From assembly GCA_014138725.1 (NCBI GenBank), contig JACJID010000004.1, positions 1,054,001-1,118,000 on the forward strand: a stretch of DNA of 64,000 nt, read 5' to 3'. The notes beneath the pieces are model-generated. The model made no database searches and was not told the DNA's origin. It saw nothing but the letters and a program-made list of their open reading frames with translations. Position numbers and translations under genes: made by a program. Shown here one piece after another: positions 17,045-25,653 of this stretch. This DNA comes from Kutzneria viridogrisea (GTDB lineage: Bacteria > Actinomycetota > Actinomycetes > Mycobacteriales > Pseudonocardiaceae). Every line of letters starts with the position of its first letter. Position 1 is the first letter of the stretch.

Positions 17045-18738
17045 GCCGTGGCCTCCTTCGGTGCCGCCGGGAGCTCGACGTCCTCGGCGACCAGCTCCGC
17101 CCTGCGGTGTCGGTCGGGCACCAGGCCCTGCGGCCGGAACCGCATGATCAGGACCAGCGCCAGGCCGAACAGCAGCAGCCGGTAGTCGCTGAACTCCCGC
17201 AGCTTCTCGGGCAGCACGAACAGCAGCGCAGCGCCGAGCACCGCACCGGGAATGGTGCCCATGCCGCCGAGGATCACCGCGGCCAGCAGGGTCACCGACT
17301 CCAGGAACTGGAAGCTCTCGTAGGACACGGTCGCGGTCTTGTGCGCGAACACCGCACCGGCCAGACCGGCCAGCGTGGCACCGGTGAGGAAGGCCAGGAT
17401 CTTGGCCTTGCCGGTGCGGATGCCCATCGCGCGGGCCACGTCCTCGTCCTCGCGGATGGCGATCCAGGCCCGGCCGATCCGGCTGTTCTTCAGGTTGCCG
17501 AAGGCCACCATGGTCAGCGCGACCAGCAGCACGATCAGGAAGTAGTACAGCACCCCGCCCGGCAGTTGCAGGCCGCCGATGGTGACCGGGTTGTTGAACT
17601 CCAGCCCGAACAGCTCCACCTGCGGGATGTTCGGGATGGCGTTGGCGCCACCGGTCAGCCCACCGATGTTGTTCTGCGCGGCCCTGCGGAAGATCTCACC
17701 GAAGGCCAGGGTCACGATGGCCAGGTAGTCACCGCGCACCCGCAGGGTCGGCGAACCGACGATCACACCGAAGATGCCCGCGATCACCGCAGCGATCACG
17801 GCCGCGAGCAGGAACGGCACGTGGATGCCCAGCGCGGAGGCCGCGGCACCGGACAGGTTCGCCGCGACGAACGCGCCGATGCCCATGAAGGCCACGTACC
17901 CGAGGTCGAGCAGACCGGCCAGGCCCACCACGATGTTCAGGCCGATGGCGGTGGCCGCGTAGACGCCGATGTTGGCGGCCACGGTCATCCAGTACTCGTT
18001 GCCCGCTGAGGTCAGCGGCAGGCCCAGCGCGCACAACAGCAGCACCAGCACGCTGAACAGCCGGTGCTTCTCGGACAGCTCGCCGATCCAGCTGAGCAGG
18101 CCCGTCCCGTGCAGACCGCCGAGCAGACCGCCCGCCGCGCCGAGGAAGGACAGGAACACCGGTCCCGCGTACGGGTCGGCGGCGCCGCCGAGCCCCCCCG
18201 CGGTGAGCGTGGCGGCCACCAGCAGCAGCACGGCGCCGAAGGACACCAGCAGCACCAACCACGCCGCCCACAGCGGCAGGCTGAACTTCCAGCGCGGCAA
18301 CGGTTCCGCCGAGGCGTGCCAGTTGTCGGCGACCAGCAGCGCGCCACCGGCCAGACCCACGTAGCAGCCGAAGGCGAACGCCCCGTCGGAGGCGCTGACC
18401 GCACCGAAGCCGCCACCGTTGGAGATCAGGAACACGGTGTTGACCGCGGACACGGCCAGCACGCCCCAGCCGAGCGCGCGCAGCACCCGGCCGCGGCCCG
18501 GCAGCCTGGTGAAGCCCACCACCAGCGCGGCGAGGCCGAACAGCATCAGGTGCAGCCGGAACCCGGACAGCGCGAAGGGCGCGTCGAAGAACTGCAACGT
18601 GGCCTTGGCCGGGTACGGGCCCTCGTTGAACACGAACGTCGCCCACGGCAGCAGAGCGCCGAGGACGGTCGCCACGGCGCCCGCGGTGGACAGCGGGCGG
18701 AACAGGCCGGTCCTACCGGCAGTTGAGACCTCACTCAT
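17041..18738 (-). CDS. livM: Branched-chain amino acid ABC transporter permease LivM, with N-terminal membrane extension
   Basis: A 565-residue integral membrane permease; most LivM proteins are about 330-420 residues. The C-terminal 330 residues are the conserved permease (IGLNIVVGLAGLLDLGYVAF, then the EAA-like loop GRAWIAIREDEDVARAMGI that contacts the ATPases). The first 230 residues are extra and contain about six further hydrophobic segments (LSTAGAVATVLGALLPWATF and others). I chose ATG 18738, which overlaps the livH stop by 4 bases; the frame upstream of it is only a shadow over livH. The extension has no obvious function and may be an accessory membrane domain. Confidence 0.92.
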   Translation of the reverse strand: MSEVSTAGRTGLFRPLSTAGAVATVLGALLPWATFVFNEGPYPAKATLQFFDAPFALSGFRLHLMLFGLAALVVGFTRLPGRGRVLRALGWGVLAVSAVNTVFLISNGGGFGAVSASDGAFAFGCYVGLAGGALLVADNWHASAEPLPRWKFSLPLWAAWLVLLVSFGAVLLLVAATLTAGGLGGAADPYAGPVFLSFLGAAGGLLGGLHGTGLLSWIGELSEKHRLFSVLVLLLCALGLPLTSAGNEYWMTVAANIGVYAATAIGLNIVVGLAGLLDLGYVAFMGIGAFVAANLSGAAASALGIHVPFLLAAVIAAVIAGIFGVIVGSPTLRVRGDYLAIVTLAFGEIFRRAAQNNIGGLTGGANAIPNIPQVELFGLEFNNPVTIGGLQLPGGVLYYFLIVLLVALTMVAFGNLKNSRIGRAWIAIREDEDVARAMGIRTGKAKILAFLTGATLAGLAGAVFAHKTATVSYESFQFLESVTLLAAVILGGMGTIPGAVLGAALLFVLPEKLREFSDYRLLLFGLALVLIMRFRPQGLVPDRHRRAELVAEDVELPAAPKEATA

Positions 18739-19655
18739 GCCCGCACCCTCTCGGCCTCGCCGAACAGACCCTGCGGCGCGAAGACCAGCACCACGATCAG
18801 CAGCACGAAGATCCACACGTAGTCGTAGGCCGTGCCACCGGGCAGCAGCACGTCGGCCAGGTTCTTGACCAGGCCGATGACGAACGAGCCGATCACCGCG
18901 CCGCGGATGCTGCCGATGCCGCCCAGCACGGCCGCGGTGAACGCGAACACGCCGTTCTGGAAGCCGATCTGGTTGTCGATGTTGTTGATGTACACCCCGT
19001 AGAGCACCCCGCCCACACCGGCCAGCACAGCGCCGATCGCGAAGGTCACCACGATGACCCGGTCCGGGTTGATGCCCATCAACCGCGCGGTGTCCGGGTC
19101 CTGCGCGGTGGCGCGCATGGCCCGGCCCATCCGGGAGCGGTTGACGTAGGCCTGCAGCAGGATCGCGAGCACGATCGAGACGGCGACGAGCAGGATGCCG
19201 CTGGCCGGGACGGTGACCGGTCCGATCACCAGCGGGGTGGTGATGAACGTGGCCGGGAAGGGCTGCGCCGAGGTGGCGTTCGGGTAGAACAGCCGGACGG
19301 CCTCCTGCAGGAACACCGAGACCCCCAGCGCCGTGATCAACGGAGCGAGCCTGGGGGCGTTGCGCAGCGGCCGGTAGGCGATGCGCTCCATGGCCAGGGA
19401 GATCAGCACCGAGACCACCACACCGCCGAGGACCATCAGCGGCAGGGCCACGTACCAGATCTGCTTGACATCGGCGGGCAGCACCCAGGTGTAGGTGGCC
19501 AGGCCGCCGAAGGCGCCGACCATGAACACCTCGCCGTGGGCGAAGTTGATCAGCTGCACGATGCCGTACACCATCGTGTAGCCCAGCGCGACCAGTGCGA
19601 TCAGCGCGCCGAACACGATGCCGTTGGCTATCTGCTGCATCAGGGTTGCGAACAC
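18735..19655 (-). CDS. livH: Branched-chain amino acid ABC transporter permease LivH
   Basis: A 306-residue membrane permease partner of LivM. It begins VFATLMQQIANGIVFGALIA and includes the typical ALGYTMVYGIVQLINFAHGE and the coupling loop GRAMRATAQDPDTARLMGI. The start GTG 19655 has a GGAGG 5 bases upstream; earlier ATGs lie inside or before this ribosome binding site. Its stop overlaps livM. It is separated from livK by a strong hairpin. Confidence 0.95.
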   Translation of the reverse strand: MFATLMQQIANGIVFGALIALVALGYTMVYGIVQLINFAHGEVFMVGAFGGLATYTWVLPADVKQIWYVALPLMVLGGVVVSVLISLAMERIAYRPLRNAPRLAPLITALGVSVFLQEAVRLFYPNATSAQPFPATFITTPLVIGPVTVPASGILLVAVSIVLAILLQAYVNRSRMGRAMRATAQDPDTARLMGINPDRVIVVTFAIGAVLAGVGGVLYGVYINNIDNQIGFQNGVFAFTAAVLGGIGSIRGAVIGSFVIGLVKNLADVLLPGGTAYDYVWIFVLLIVVLVFAPQGLFGEAERVRA

Positions 19656-19669
19656 GTCTACCTCCATGT

Positions 19670-19703
19670 GCGGCGGGGGCGGGCTCACACCCGCCCCCGC
19701 CGC
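19670..19703 (-). terminator. Attenuator-like hairpin between livK and livH
   Basis: A perfect 14-bp stem, GCGGCGGGGGCGGG and its complement, with loop CTCACA, sits between livK and livH on the transcribed strand. A hairpin here usually lets the binding-protein message accumulate above that of the permeases, by partial termination or 3'-end protection. The stem ends about 14 bases before the livH start and close to its ribosome binding site. Confidence 0.75.
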
Positions 19704-19730
19704 GTGGTCACTCAGGTCAGTAGCTGCCGC

Positions 19731-20957
19731 TCACCCCTCGAAGGCCCCGGACTGGCTGGCCTTCCACTTGCCGCTGGTGACCTGGTAGACCGTCAGCACC
19801 TTGTTGGTGCTGTCGCCGTACTGGTCGAAGGCCACCGAGCCGGTCGCGCCCTGGGCGCTGTAGCTGCCCACGTTCTTGAGCAGGGCGTCACGCTGGGAGT
19901 CGCTCCAGGTGCCGCCGTCGCCCAGGGTCTTGGCCAGGCTGCCGATGATCGCGTTGGCCGCGTCGTAGGAGAACGCGCCGTACGCGCCGTACTCGTCCTT
20001 GTTCTTCTTGGCCTGGTAGGCGGTCACGAAGTCCTTGGCGCTCTGCAGGTCCTCGGTGGGGGCGCCGACCGAGGTGGCCAGGTCACCCTCCTTGCCGCCC
20101 AGGTCGATGAACTTCGGGTCGAAGATGCCGTCGCCGCCCATCACCGGCACGTTCAGGCCCAGCCCGGCGGCCTGCTTGCTCAGCGGGCCCGCGGCCGGGT
20201 ACTCGCCGCCGTAGTAGATCGCGTCCGGGGTGGCCTGCTTGACCTTGGACAGCACACCGGAGAAGTCGGTGTCCTTCTCGCCAACGGTCTCCTGGTCGAC
20301 GATCTGCGCGCCGTCCTTGGTGGCCTGCTTGATGAACTCCTCGGCAAGGCCCTTGCCGTAGGTCTTGCCGTCGGTGATGACGGCGATCTTCTTCTTGCCC
20401 GCCTTCTTGACCAGGTAGTCCGCCGCGTAGGGGCCCTGGTAGTTGTCGGTGGTGCAGACCCGGAAGTAGGTGTCGAACTGGCGCTTGGGGTTGGTCAGGT
20501 CCGCGCCCTTGGACAGGGTCGGGCTGGTGTTGGCCGGGGAGACCTGAACGACCTTCTTCTGCGCCAGGATCGGCTGCACGCTCTGCGACACCGAGGAGTT
20601 CAGGGTGCCGACCACGCCGACCACGTTGGGGTCCGAGGCCAGCTTCGTCGCGGCCTGCGCGCCGATCTGCGGGGTGGCCTGGTCGTCCTCGGGGTCCAGG
20701 ACCAGCTTGTAGCCCTTCACGGCGCACTTGGCGTTGGCCTGGTCAACGGCCAGCTGGGCGGAGTTGCGGATGCCCAGCCCCAGCGCGGAGAGGTTGCCGC
20801 TGAGCGGGGCCACCACGCCGACGGTCAGCGAACCCTTGCTGGTGTCGCAGGTGGCCGAACCGCCGCCGCCACCGCTCTCGGTCTTGTTCGTACCACAGGC
20901 TGCCAGCAGCAAGGCGCCGGCGAGCAGCACGGCACCCTTCAACATCGGGTTACGCAC
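19731..20957 (-). CDS. livK: Branched-chain amino acid ABC transporter substrate-binding lipoprotein
   Basis: A 408-residue extracellular lipoprotein that delivers the amino acid to the LivHM pore. The signal is MRNPMLKGAVLLAGALLLAA followed by the lipobox cysteine at 21, then a Gly/Ser linker. The periplasmic-binding fold I signature is visible (LTVGVVAPLSGNLSALGLGI, GVVGTLNSSVSQSVQPI, YGKGLAEEF). I chose GTG 20957 because AAGGGA lies 6 bases upstream; two ATGs a few codons earlier are possible. It heads the operon livK-livH-livM-livG-livF. The 278 bases between it and the divergent surface-protein gene must hold the operon promoter, but I see no clear operator there. Confidence 0.93.
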   Translation of the reverse strand: MRNPMLKGAVLLAGALLLAACGTNKTESGGGGGSATCDTSKGSLTVGVVAPLSGNLSALGLGIRNSAQLAVDQANAKCAVKGYKLVLDPEDDQATPQIGAQAATKLASDPNVVGVVGTLNSSVSQSVQPILAQKKVVQVSPANTSPTLSKGADLTNPKRQFDTYFRVCTTDNYQGPYAADYLVKKAGKKKIAVITDGKTYGKGLAEEFIKQATKDGAQIVDQETVGEKDTDFSGVLSKVKQATPDAIYYGGEYPAAGPLSKQAAGLGLNVPVMGGDGIFDPKFIDLGGKEGDLATSVGAPTEDLQSAKDFVTAYQAKKNKDEYGAYGAFSYDAANAIIGSLAKTLGDGGTWSDSQRDALLKNVGSYSAQGATGSVAFDQYGDSTNKVLTVYQVTSGKWKASQSGAFEG

Positions 20958-21235
20958 GTGACGTCCCTTCATCTTCAAACGCCCGGTCGCGTGATACGCG
21001 CGGACCGTCTGACCCCGTCCTGGTTTTGGGGTTGCGCGGAAGTTAGGCGATGAACCACGTCACAGTCATCGTGCGGGCCTGTCTCGTGACCAGACCGCAA
21101 CGTGATGAGAACCCTCCGCAATCAGGCCGGTGCACAACGCCACTTGTGTAACAGAACCGCCGCACGGGGAAATGCCGATTTCAAGTTGACAACACCGTCT
21201 GGCGCGGCAGCCCCGGGTGGCCTAGCGTCGCCCCA

Positions 21236-23143
21236 ATGGTGCCCCGAAAACGCGTGGTCGTGGCACTGGGAGCGGTCGCGCTGCTGGTCACGGCCGGTCT
21301 GCTGGTGAGAACGGTGCAGAACGTGGAAAGTGCACCCTCCGCCACCAAAACCATGGACAATTCGACACCGCGTCGAGTTGACAGATTCACCAGCGATGAC
21401 GTTCTCGCCCCGCAACCAAGTGGCCCCCCGCCCGCACCGACTGGACTTGTGGCCACTTCCGCACCCGGCGGTCTACGCCTGAACTGGTCAGAAGTCAACG
21501 CGATCGGGTACGAAGTTCGTTGGAGCCGAACGGGCGAGTCGGAACACTCCGAACTGACCATCCCCCCTGAGTTCATGATCGGCAATCTGGCCGAGGGAAC
21601 CGCATATGTAGTGCGAGTTCGCGCCGTGGACGCCTACGGACGCCGTTCGGAACCGGCCGAGATCACCGCGACCCCGCGCGGGCGGGGCGACACCGGCTGG
21701 CGCTCCGCGCTGACCGGGCTGCTGGACGAGTTCGCCGACGACTCCGGCCTGCGCACCGACGCACCCGGCTCGCGCTGGCACGTGTCGGGCTACCGGGGCT
21801 GCGTGGAGGCGAACCCGGGCACAGGCGACAGGCGCGGACAGCTCGTGTTCGGGCTCCTGTGCGGCACCGACCAGGCCGTGCTGCGGGCGCGCAGCCCGCT
21901 GCTACTGCACGACCCGGTGCCCGGCACCGGCGAACTCGGCCGCGCCACCGTGATCACCGACGCCGCGGGGCCGTCGGGACAACTCGTCGTGGACCTCGTC
22001 CCCGGGCCGGTGGACCGGATCGGTTCGGCGCCCAACGCCCCGCTGCCCTCGGGCACGGTGCGCGTGGTCGTCAACGACAGCGGCGCCCGCGTGCTCGCCT
22101 CCGACACCGTGCCGAAGATCGCCGACGCGGGTGGCGCCAAGCCGGCGCCGCGGCGTGGAGTCGGTGTGCTGCACCGGTTCGAGGTCGTGCTGACCACCTC
22201 CGGCGTGCGCGTGTCGCAGGACGGCCAGCTGATCGCCACCGGCGGTGTGCTGCCCGACTGGAAGTCCGCCTCGGTGCTGTTCGGCTTCAACGGGCCGCCC
22301 GGGGTGAAGTCGCGCGTGCACGTGGACGCCGCCGGGTTCTCCGGGCCCGCGGCGCCCATGCCCGAGCTCTACGAGGTGCCCATCGTGCCCGCGACCCAGC
22401 GCGTGCTCGGCAGCGCGGACCAGGCCCCGGACATCGGCGTGTCCCGTGCCCCGCTGCTGGGCGCCAGGTCCGCGCGCGCCGTGCTCACCGTGTCGGCGGG
22501 CAGCGCGCTCGACCCCGGCAGGCTGGTGCTGCAACTCGGCGACAACCGCCTGCCGTTGACCCGCGCCGTGCCCGGACCCGGTGTGCCCGCCGGCGCCGAG
22601 GTCACCCTGTACGCCGACCTGCCCGCGGCACTGCTCGCACCCGGCGGGCCGGACCCGCTCAGCCCGTACACCGTGCGGTACACCGGCGATCCCGTCACCG
22701 CGACGGTCGTCGAGGGCTACCTGGAGATCCAGCCAGGTGGGCCCGTGCCCGGCACGTCGACACGACCCGGTGCTGCTGAGACCACTGTGGACGGTCTGCC
22801 CACCATCGCCACCACGGTGCACGACGCCGCGGGCGCCACGATCGACCCCGGCGAGCTGTCCCGCGGCCAGCGCGTGGCCATCGACGTGACGCTCACCGGC
22901 ACCGTCGCCCAGTGGGACAGCGGCGGGGTCGCCGGCGTGGCGGGCCTCCAGCTGTGGCTGGACGGCCGACTCGTGCTCGGGCTGCCCACCGACCTCGACG
23001 GGCCCGGACTCGGCGGGCGCTACAGCCTCGTACTCGGCGCCGACGTGCTCGGCCCCGGCCCACACGTGCTCGAAACCCGGGAATACGCCGCCGACCTGGC
23101 CGCACCACCCGTGTCCGAGCTGACCCAGCTCACCGTCAGGTGA
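21236..23143 (+). CDS. Membrane-anchored surface protein with a fibronectin type III domain
   Basis: A 635-residue protein. Residues 8-26 form an uncleaved signal or anchor (VVVALGAVALLVTAGLLV) without a lipobox. A Pro-rich linker is followed by one fibronectin type III domain at about residues 65-140 (PTGLVATSAPGGLRLNWSEV ... YVVRVRAVDAYGRRSEPAEI). The remaining 490 residues are beta-rich with many Val/Gly/Pro and no catalytic motif I recognise; the segment from about 150 to 370 could be a concanavalin-like or laminin-G-like sandwich, and a second sandwich may follow. A surface or secreted carbohydrate- or protein-binding role is plausible. Its stop overlaps the convergent pdtaR by 8 bases. 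Confidence 0.75.
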   Translation: MVPRKRVVVALGAVALLVTAGLLVRTVQNVESAPSATKTMDNSTPRRVDRFTSDDVLAPQPSGPPPAPTGLVATSAPGGLRLNWSEVNAIGYEVRWSRTGESEHSELTIPPEFMIGNLAEGTAYVVRVRAVDAYGRRSEPAEITATPRGRGDTGWRSALTGLLDEFADDSGLRTDAPGSRWHVSGYRGCVEANPGTGDRRGQLVFGLLCGTDQAVLRARSPLLLHDPVPGTGELGRATVITDAAGPSGQLVVDLVPGPVDRIGSAPNAPLPSGTVRVVVNDSGARVLASDTVPKIADAGGAKPAPRRGVGVLHRFEVVLTTSGVRVSQDGQLIATGGVLPDWKSASVLFGFNGPPGVKSRVHVDAAGFSGPAAPMPELYEVPIVPATQRVLGSADQAPDIGVSRAPLLGARSARAVLTVSAGSALDPGRLVLQLGDNRLPLTRAVPGPGVPAGAEVTLYADLPAALLAPGGPDPLSPYTVRYTGDPVTATVVEGYLEIQPGGPVPGTSTRPGAAETTVDGLPTIATTVHDAAGATIDPGELSRGQRVAIDVTLTGTVAQWDSGGVAGVAGLQLWLDGRLVLGLPTDLDGPGLGGRYSLVLGADVLGPGPHVLETREYAADLAAPPVSELTQLTVR

Positions 23144-23747
23144 TGTTGTCCACCACGGCCTCGGCCACCGCCTTCATCGTGGTACGCCGGTCCATCGCCG
23201 TACGCTGGATCCAGCGGAACGCCTCCGGCTCGGTCAGCCCCTGCTTGCTCATCAGTAGGCCCTTCGCGCGCTCGATCACCTTGCGCGTCTCCAGCCGCTC
23301 GTTGAGGCTGGCCACCTCGTTCTCCAGCGCCTGCAACTCCGTGAACCGGCTCATCGCCAGCTCCACCGCGGGCACCAGGTCGCGCTTGGCGAACGGCTTC
23401 ACCAGGTAGGCCATGGCGCCCGCGTCCCTCGCCCGCTCCACCAGCTCGCGCTGGCTGAACGCCGTCAGGATGACCACCGGCGCGATCCGCTGCCCCGCGA
23501 TCGCCGAGGCCGCCTCGATACCGTCCACCTTCGGCATCTTCACGTCCAGGATCACCAGATCCGGCCGCAGCTCACCGGCCAGCCGGATCGCCTCCTCGCC
23601 GTCACCGGCCTCCCCGACGACCTGGTAGCCCTCCTCACGGAGCATCTCCACGAGATCGAGCCGGATCAACGCCTCGTCCTCGGCGACAAGCACGCGACGG
23701 GCAGCGCCCTGGGCCTGAGCCTGGGCCTCGGCAGCCTGCTGGGTCAC
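23136..23747 (-). CDS. pdtaR: Response regulator with ANTAR RNA-binding domain (PdtaR-like)
   Basis: A 203-residue transcription antiterminator. Residues 15-130 form a receiver domain (RVLVAEDEALIRLDLVEML, phosphoacceptor Asp in LVILDVKMPKVDG, conserved Lys in YLVKPF). Residues about 140-200 form an ANTAR domain (VIERAKGLLMSKQGLTEPEA). Phosphorylation by a PdtaS-type sensor allows binding to ANTAR hairpins in target mRNAs. I chose GTG 23747, with AGGAGGAG 5 bases upstream; the frame extends further but lacks coding bias. It is the counterpart of Rv1626 and keeps the same neighbourhood (polA, rpsA). No partner kinase is in the window. Confidence 0.93.
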   Translation of the reverse strand: MTQQAAEAQAQAQGAARRVLVAEDEALIRLDLVEMLREEGYQVVGEAGDGEEAIRLAGELRPDLVILDVKMPKVDGIEAASAIAGQRIAPVVILTAFSQRELVERARDAGAMAYLVKPFAKRDLVPAVELAMSRFTELQALENEVASLNERLETRKVIERAKGLLMSKQGLTEPEAFRWIQRTAMDRRTTMKAVAEAVVDNIT

Positions 23748-23923
23748 CGTGCTCCTCCTGGTCGATCGGGGGCGGAAAACGCATTTTACCGAGCTGGCCG
23801 CCCACACGAGTCACCCCGAGGGCGTGATCAGGCATACACCCCTGACCAGCAGCTGGCCACCCGAACGGACCCCCGGCGCACCCGCACCGCCCCCAGCGGG
23901 TTACGATCAGCACCACGCAGACG

Positions 23924-23997
23924 GCCCCCGTAGCCCAATTGGCAGAGGCAACGGATTCAAAACCCGTCCAGTGTCAGTTCGAATCTGACCGGGGGCA
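23924..23997 (+). tRNA. tRNA-Leu (anticodon CAA) with a short variable region
   Basis: A 74-base cloverleaf. The acceptor GCCCCCG pairs with CGGGGGC (23990-23996), discriminator A at 23997, D-arm GCC/GGC, anticodon stem ACGGA/CCCGT with an A-C mismatch at its last pair, loop TTCAAAA with anticodon CAA (23958-23960), variable region of only 5 bases, T-arm GTCAG/CTGAC with loop TTCGAAT. CCA is not encoded. CAA reads the leucine codon UUG, yet bacterial leucine tRNAs normally have a long variable arm. The gene stands between pdtaR and an accessory region, a common kind of insertion site. Confidence 0.88.
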
Positions 23998-24154
23998 CTC
24001 AACTGATCAAATACTTCTGCAGGTCAAACCAGGTCCAGTACGTGCCCCATGGAGGTGCTGTCAGCGGAGGTTTGGCGATACTGTGAAGGTCTCGGGGTTT
24101 GGTGAGTGCGCGGGTACCGGTGCTGCCGTGGCGGCAGTGGTAAGCGGCTCACCC

Positions 24155-24355
24155 ATGGGCCTAGTGCGTGCCCGTGCGGCGCTCGCAGCGCACCAACTCA
24201 GCCGGGCAGCAGCCCAGGGCCTGCCCATGCCAGCTGTTCTCGAACACACGCATGGTTGGGCGGTGACAAAGTTGTCCCCGGACCGTCCAGGCATGGTGGA
24301 CTGGGATGCGGGGCGGCTGAGCTGGCAGGCGCAACCACCCGGTTGGCCGCGATAG
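24155..24355 (+). CDS. Small ORF, 66 residues, unknown
   Basis: A short frame from ATG 24155 with moderate C/G third positions, encoding an Ala/Arg/Leu-rich N-terminal helix (RARAALAAHQLSRAAAQG) and a Trp-rich tail ending in PPGWPR. I recognise no family. It follows the tRNA and converges on the kinase gene. It might be a remnant of a mobile element or a true small protein; the ribosome binding site is poor. The rest of the 24,000-24,384 stretch holds nothing else I can support. Confidence 0.3.
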   Translation: MGLVRARAALAAHQLSRAAAQGLPMPAVLEHTHGWAVTKLSPDRPGMVDWDAGRLSWQAQPPGWPR

Positions 24356-24384
24356 TCGGGGCATCCGGGCTTCGCGGGCGGCAG

Positions 24385-25581
24385 TCAACGGCCGCCCAGG
24401 AGGTCCAGTGCCGCCTCGATGGGGTCCAGCTTGGGGTTACCGATCCCGAAGCTCTCGATCGCGCGGCGATGGAGGTCGGCCAGGGTTTGGGCGGCGGCAG
24501 CGGTGTCGCCACGACCGTGTTCGGTGGTAGCGCGCTGGATGGTCGCGGTGATGTCGGTATCAGTGAGGAAATCGTGCCGTTGCCGGGCGCGGAACGGCTG
24601 TGTGGCGCGCGTTCGGCTCTTGGCGGGCGCCTCCGGTGGACGGACCTTGTCCGGGGTGCGATAGGGAATCGTCACGTCGGGTTGGAGCACAGGATTGGGC
24701 TCGGGTGCCCCGTTGACGGGCAGGTACGGCTCCAGGGTGGTGAGCACGTCTCCGATCTCCGGCCTGTCCTCTATGTCCTTCTCCAACAAGCCCAGCGTCA
24801 GGCCCTCTAGATCGCTGGGCAGCCGGCTGCCGTGCCGTGACGGTGGTACCGGCGGGTCCTCTAGGTGCTGCTTTTCCAATGACTTCCCGCCTTCTTCGAT
24901 GAACGGCGGCCTAGCGGTGAGCAGGAAGTAGAATACGCAGCCTAGGCTATATAAATCGGATTGCACGACCTGCTCGCGGTTGCGGAACCGCTCCGGCGCC
25001 GCGTAAGCGTCGGTTCCAACGAAATTCCTGGTATACCTCGAGGCGTCCCCGTCCAACGGCAAGGCAATGCCGAAATCAATCACATAAACCACGCCGTTCT
25101 CGCCGACCATGAGGTTGTCAGGCTTCAAGTCACGGTGCAGGACCTTGTCCCTGTGGCAGGCGGCCAACGTCCTCGCGACGGACGTGCCGATCGCGGCGAA
25201 CTCGGTTCGCCTGGGCAGGTTGACCTTCCGATAACAGGTCAGCTTCTTTCCTTCAATGTAGGTCATCGCTATGAAGGGCACCGACCCGTGCTCACCGTCG
25301 CCGACCACTGCTGGGATGTTCGGGTGGTCGAGTTTGCGCAGCAACCGACCCTCTTGGGTGAACCTCTTCATGGTTCGTTCATAGGCACCGGGATCCAGAT
25401 CAACCGTTCCCGGCAACTGCGGGACCTTGACAACCACTTCCTTCCCTGACCGCAGGTCCCGCGCGAGGTAAGCGACCCCCATACCGCCCTCTCCAAGTTC
25501 CTCCCGCACCTGAAACTGGTGGCCGACAACGATGCCGGGAACCAGTCGCCGCCCCCGGGGCCTGTCCGCTCCACTCGCCAT
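24385..25581 (-). CDS. Cytosolic serine/threonine protein kinase
   Basis: A 398-residue Hanks-type kinase from ATG 25581; the frame continues upstream only over non-coding DNA and the divergent gene. Motifs: glycine loop GEGGMGVAYLARD (about 29-41), the ATP lysine in VVVKVPQLPG (about 48), catalytic loop HRDLKPDNLMV (about 149), DFGIALPL (about 167) and APERF. The region after the kinase domain (about 280-398) has no transmembrane segment; it is Pro/Arg-rich and ends in a helical part with TDITATIQRATTEHGRGDTA. There is no PASTA or other sensor domain. It is divergent from a four-gene pPIWI_RE operon with only 72 bases between the starts, so the two units probably share a control region. A part in sensing or toxic response of that defence system is an inference. 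Confidence 0.88.
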   Translation of the reverse strand: MASGADRPRGRRLVPGIVVGHQFQVREELGEGGMGVAYLARDLRSGKEVVVKVPQLPGTVDLDPGAYERTMKRFTQEGRLLRKLDHPNIPAVVGDGEHGSVPFIAMTYIEGKKLTCYRKVNLPRRTEFAAIGTSVARTLAACHRDKVLHRDLKPDNLMVGENGVVYVIDFGIALPLDGDASRYTRNFVGTDAYAAPERFRNREQVVQSDLYSLGCVFYFLLTARPPFIEEGGKSLEKQHLEDPPVPPSRHGSRLPSDLEGLTLGLLEKDIEDRPEIGDVLTTLEPYLPVNGAPEPNPVLQPDVTIPYRTPDKVRPPEAPAKSRTRATQPFRARQRHDFLTDTDITATIQRATTEHGRGDTAAAAQTLADLHRRAIESFGIGNPKLDPIEAALDLLGGR

Positions 25582-25653
25582 GGAAGCGAACTCTAGCCGA
25601 CTGAATCTCGCGATCCACGTAACTTTCCGGCGCTTTCGCCGATAATCACGTCG

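Noticed and set aside
24000-24384. Integrase gene next to the tRNA
   Set aside because: No tyrosine- or serine-recombinase motif on either strand in this stretch or elsewhere in the island.
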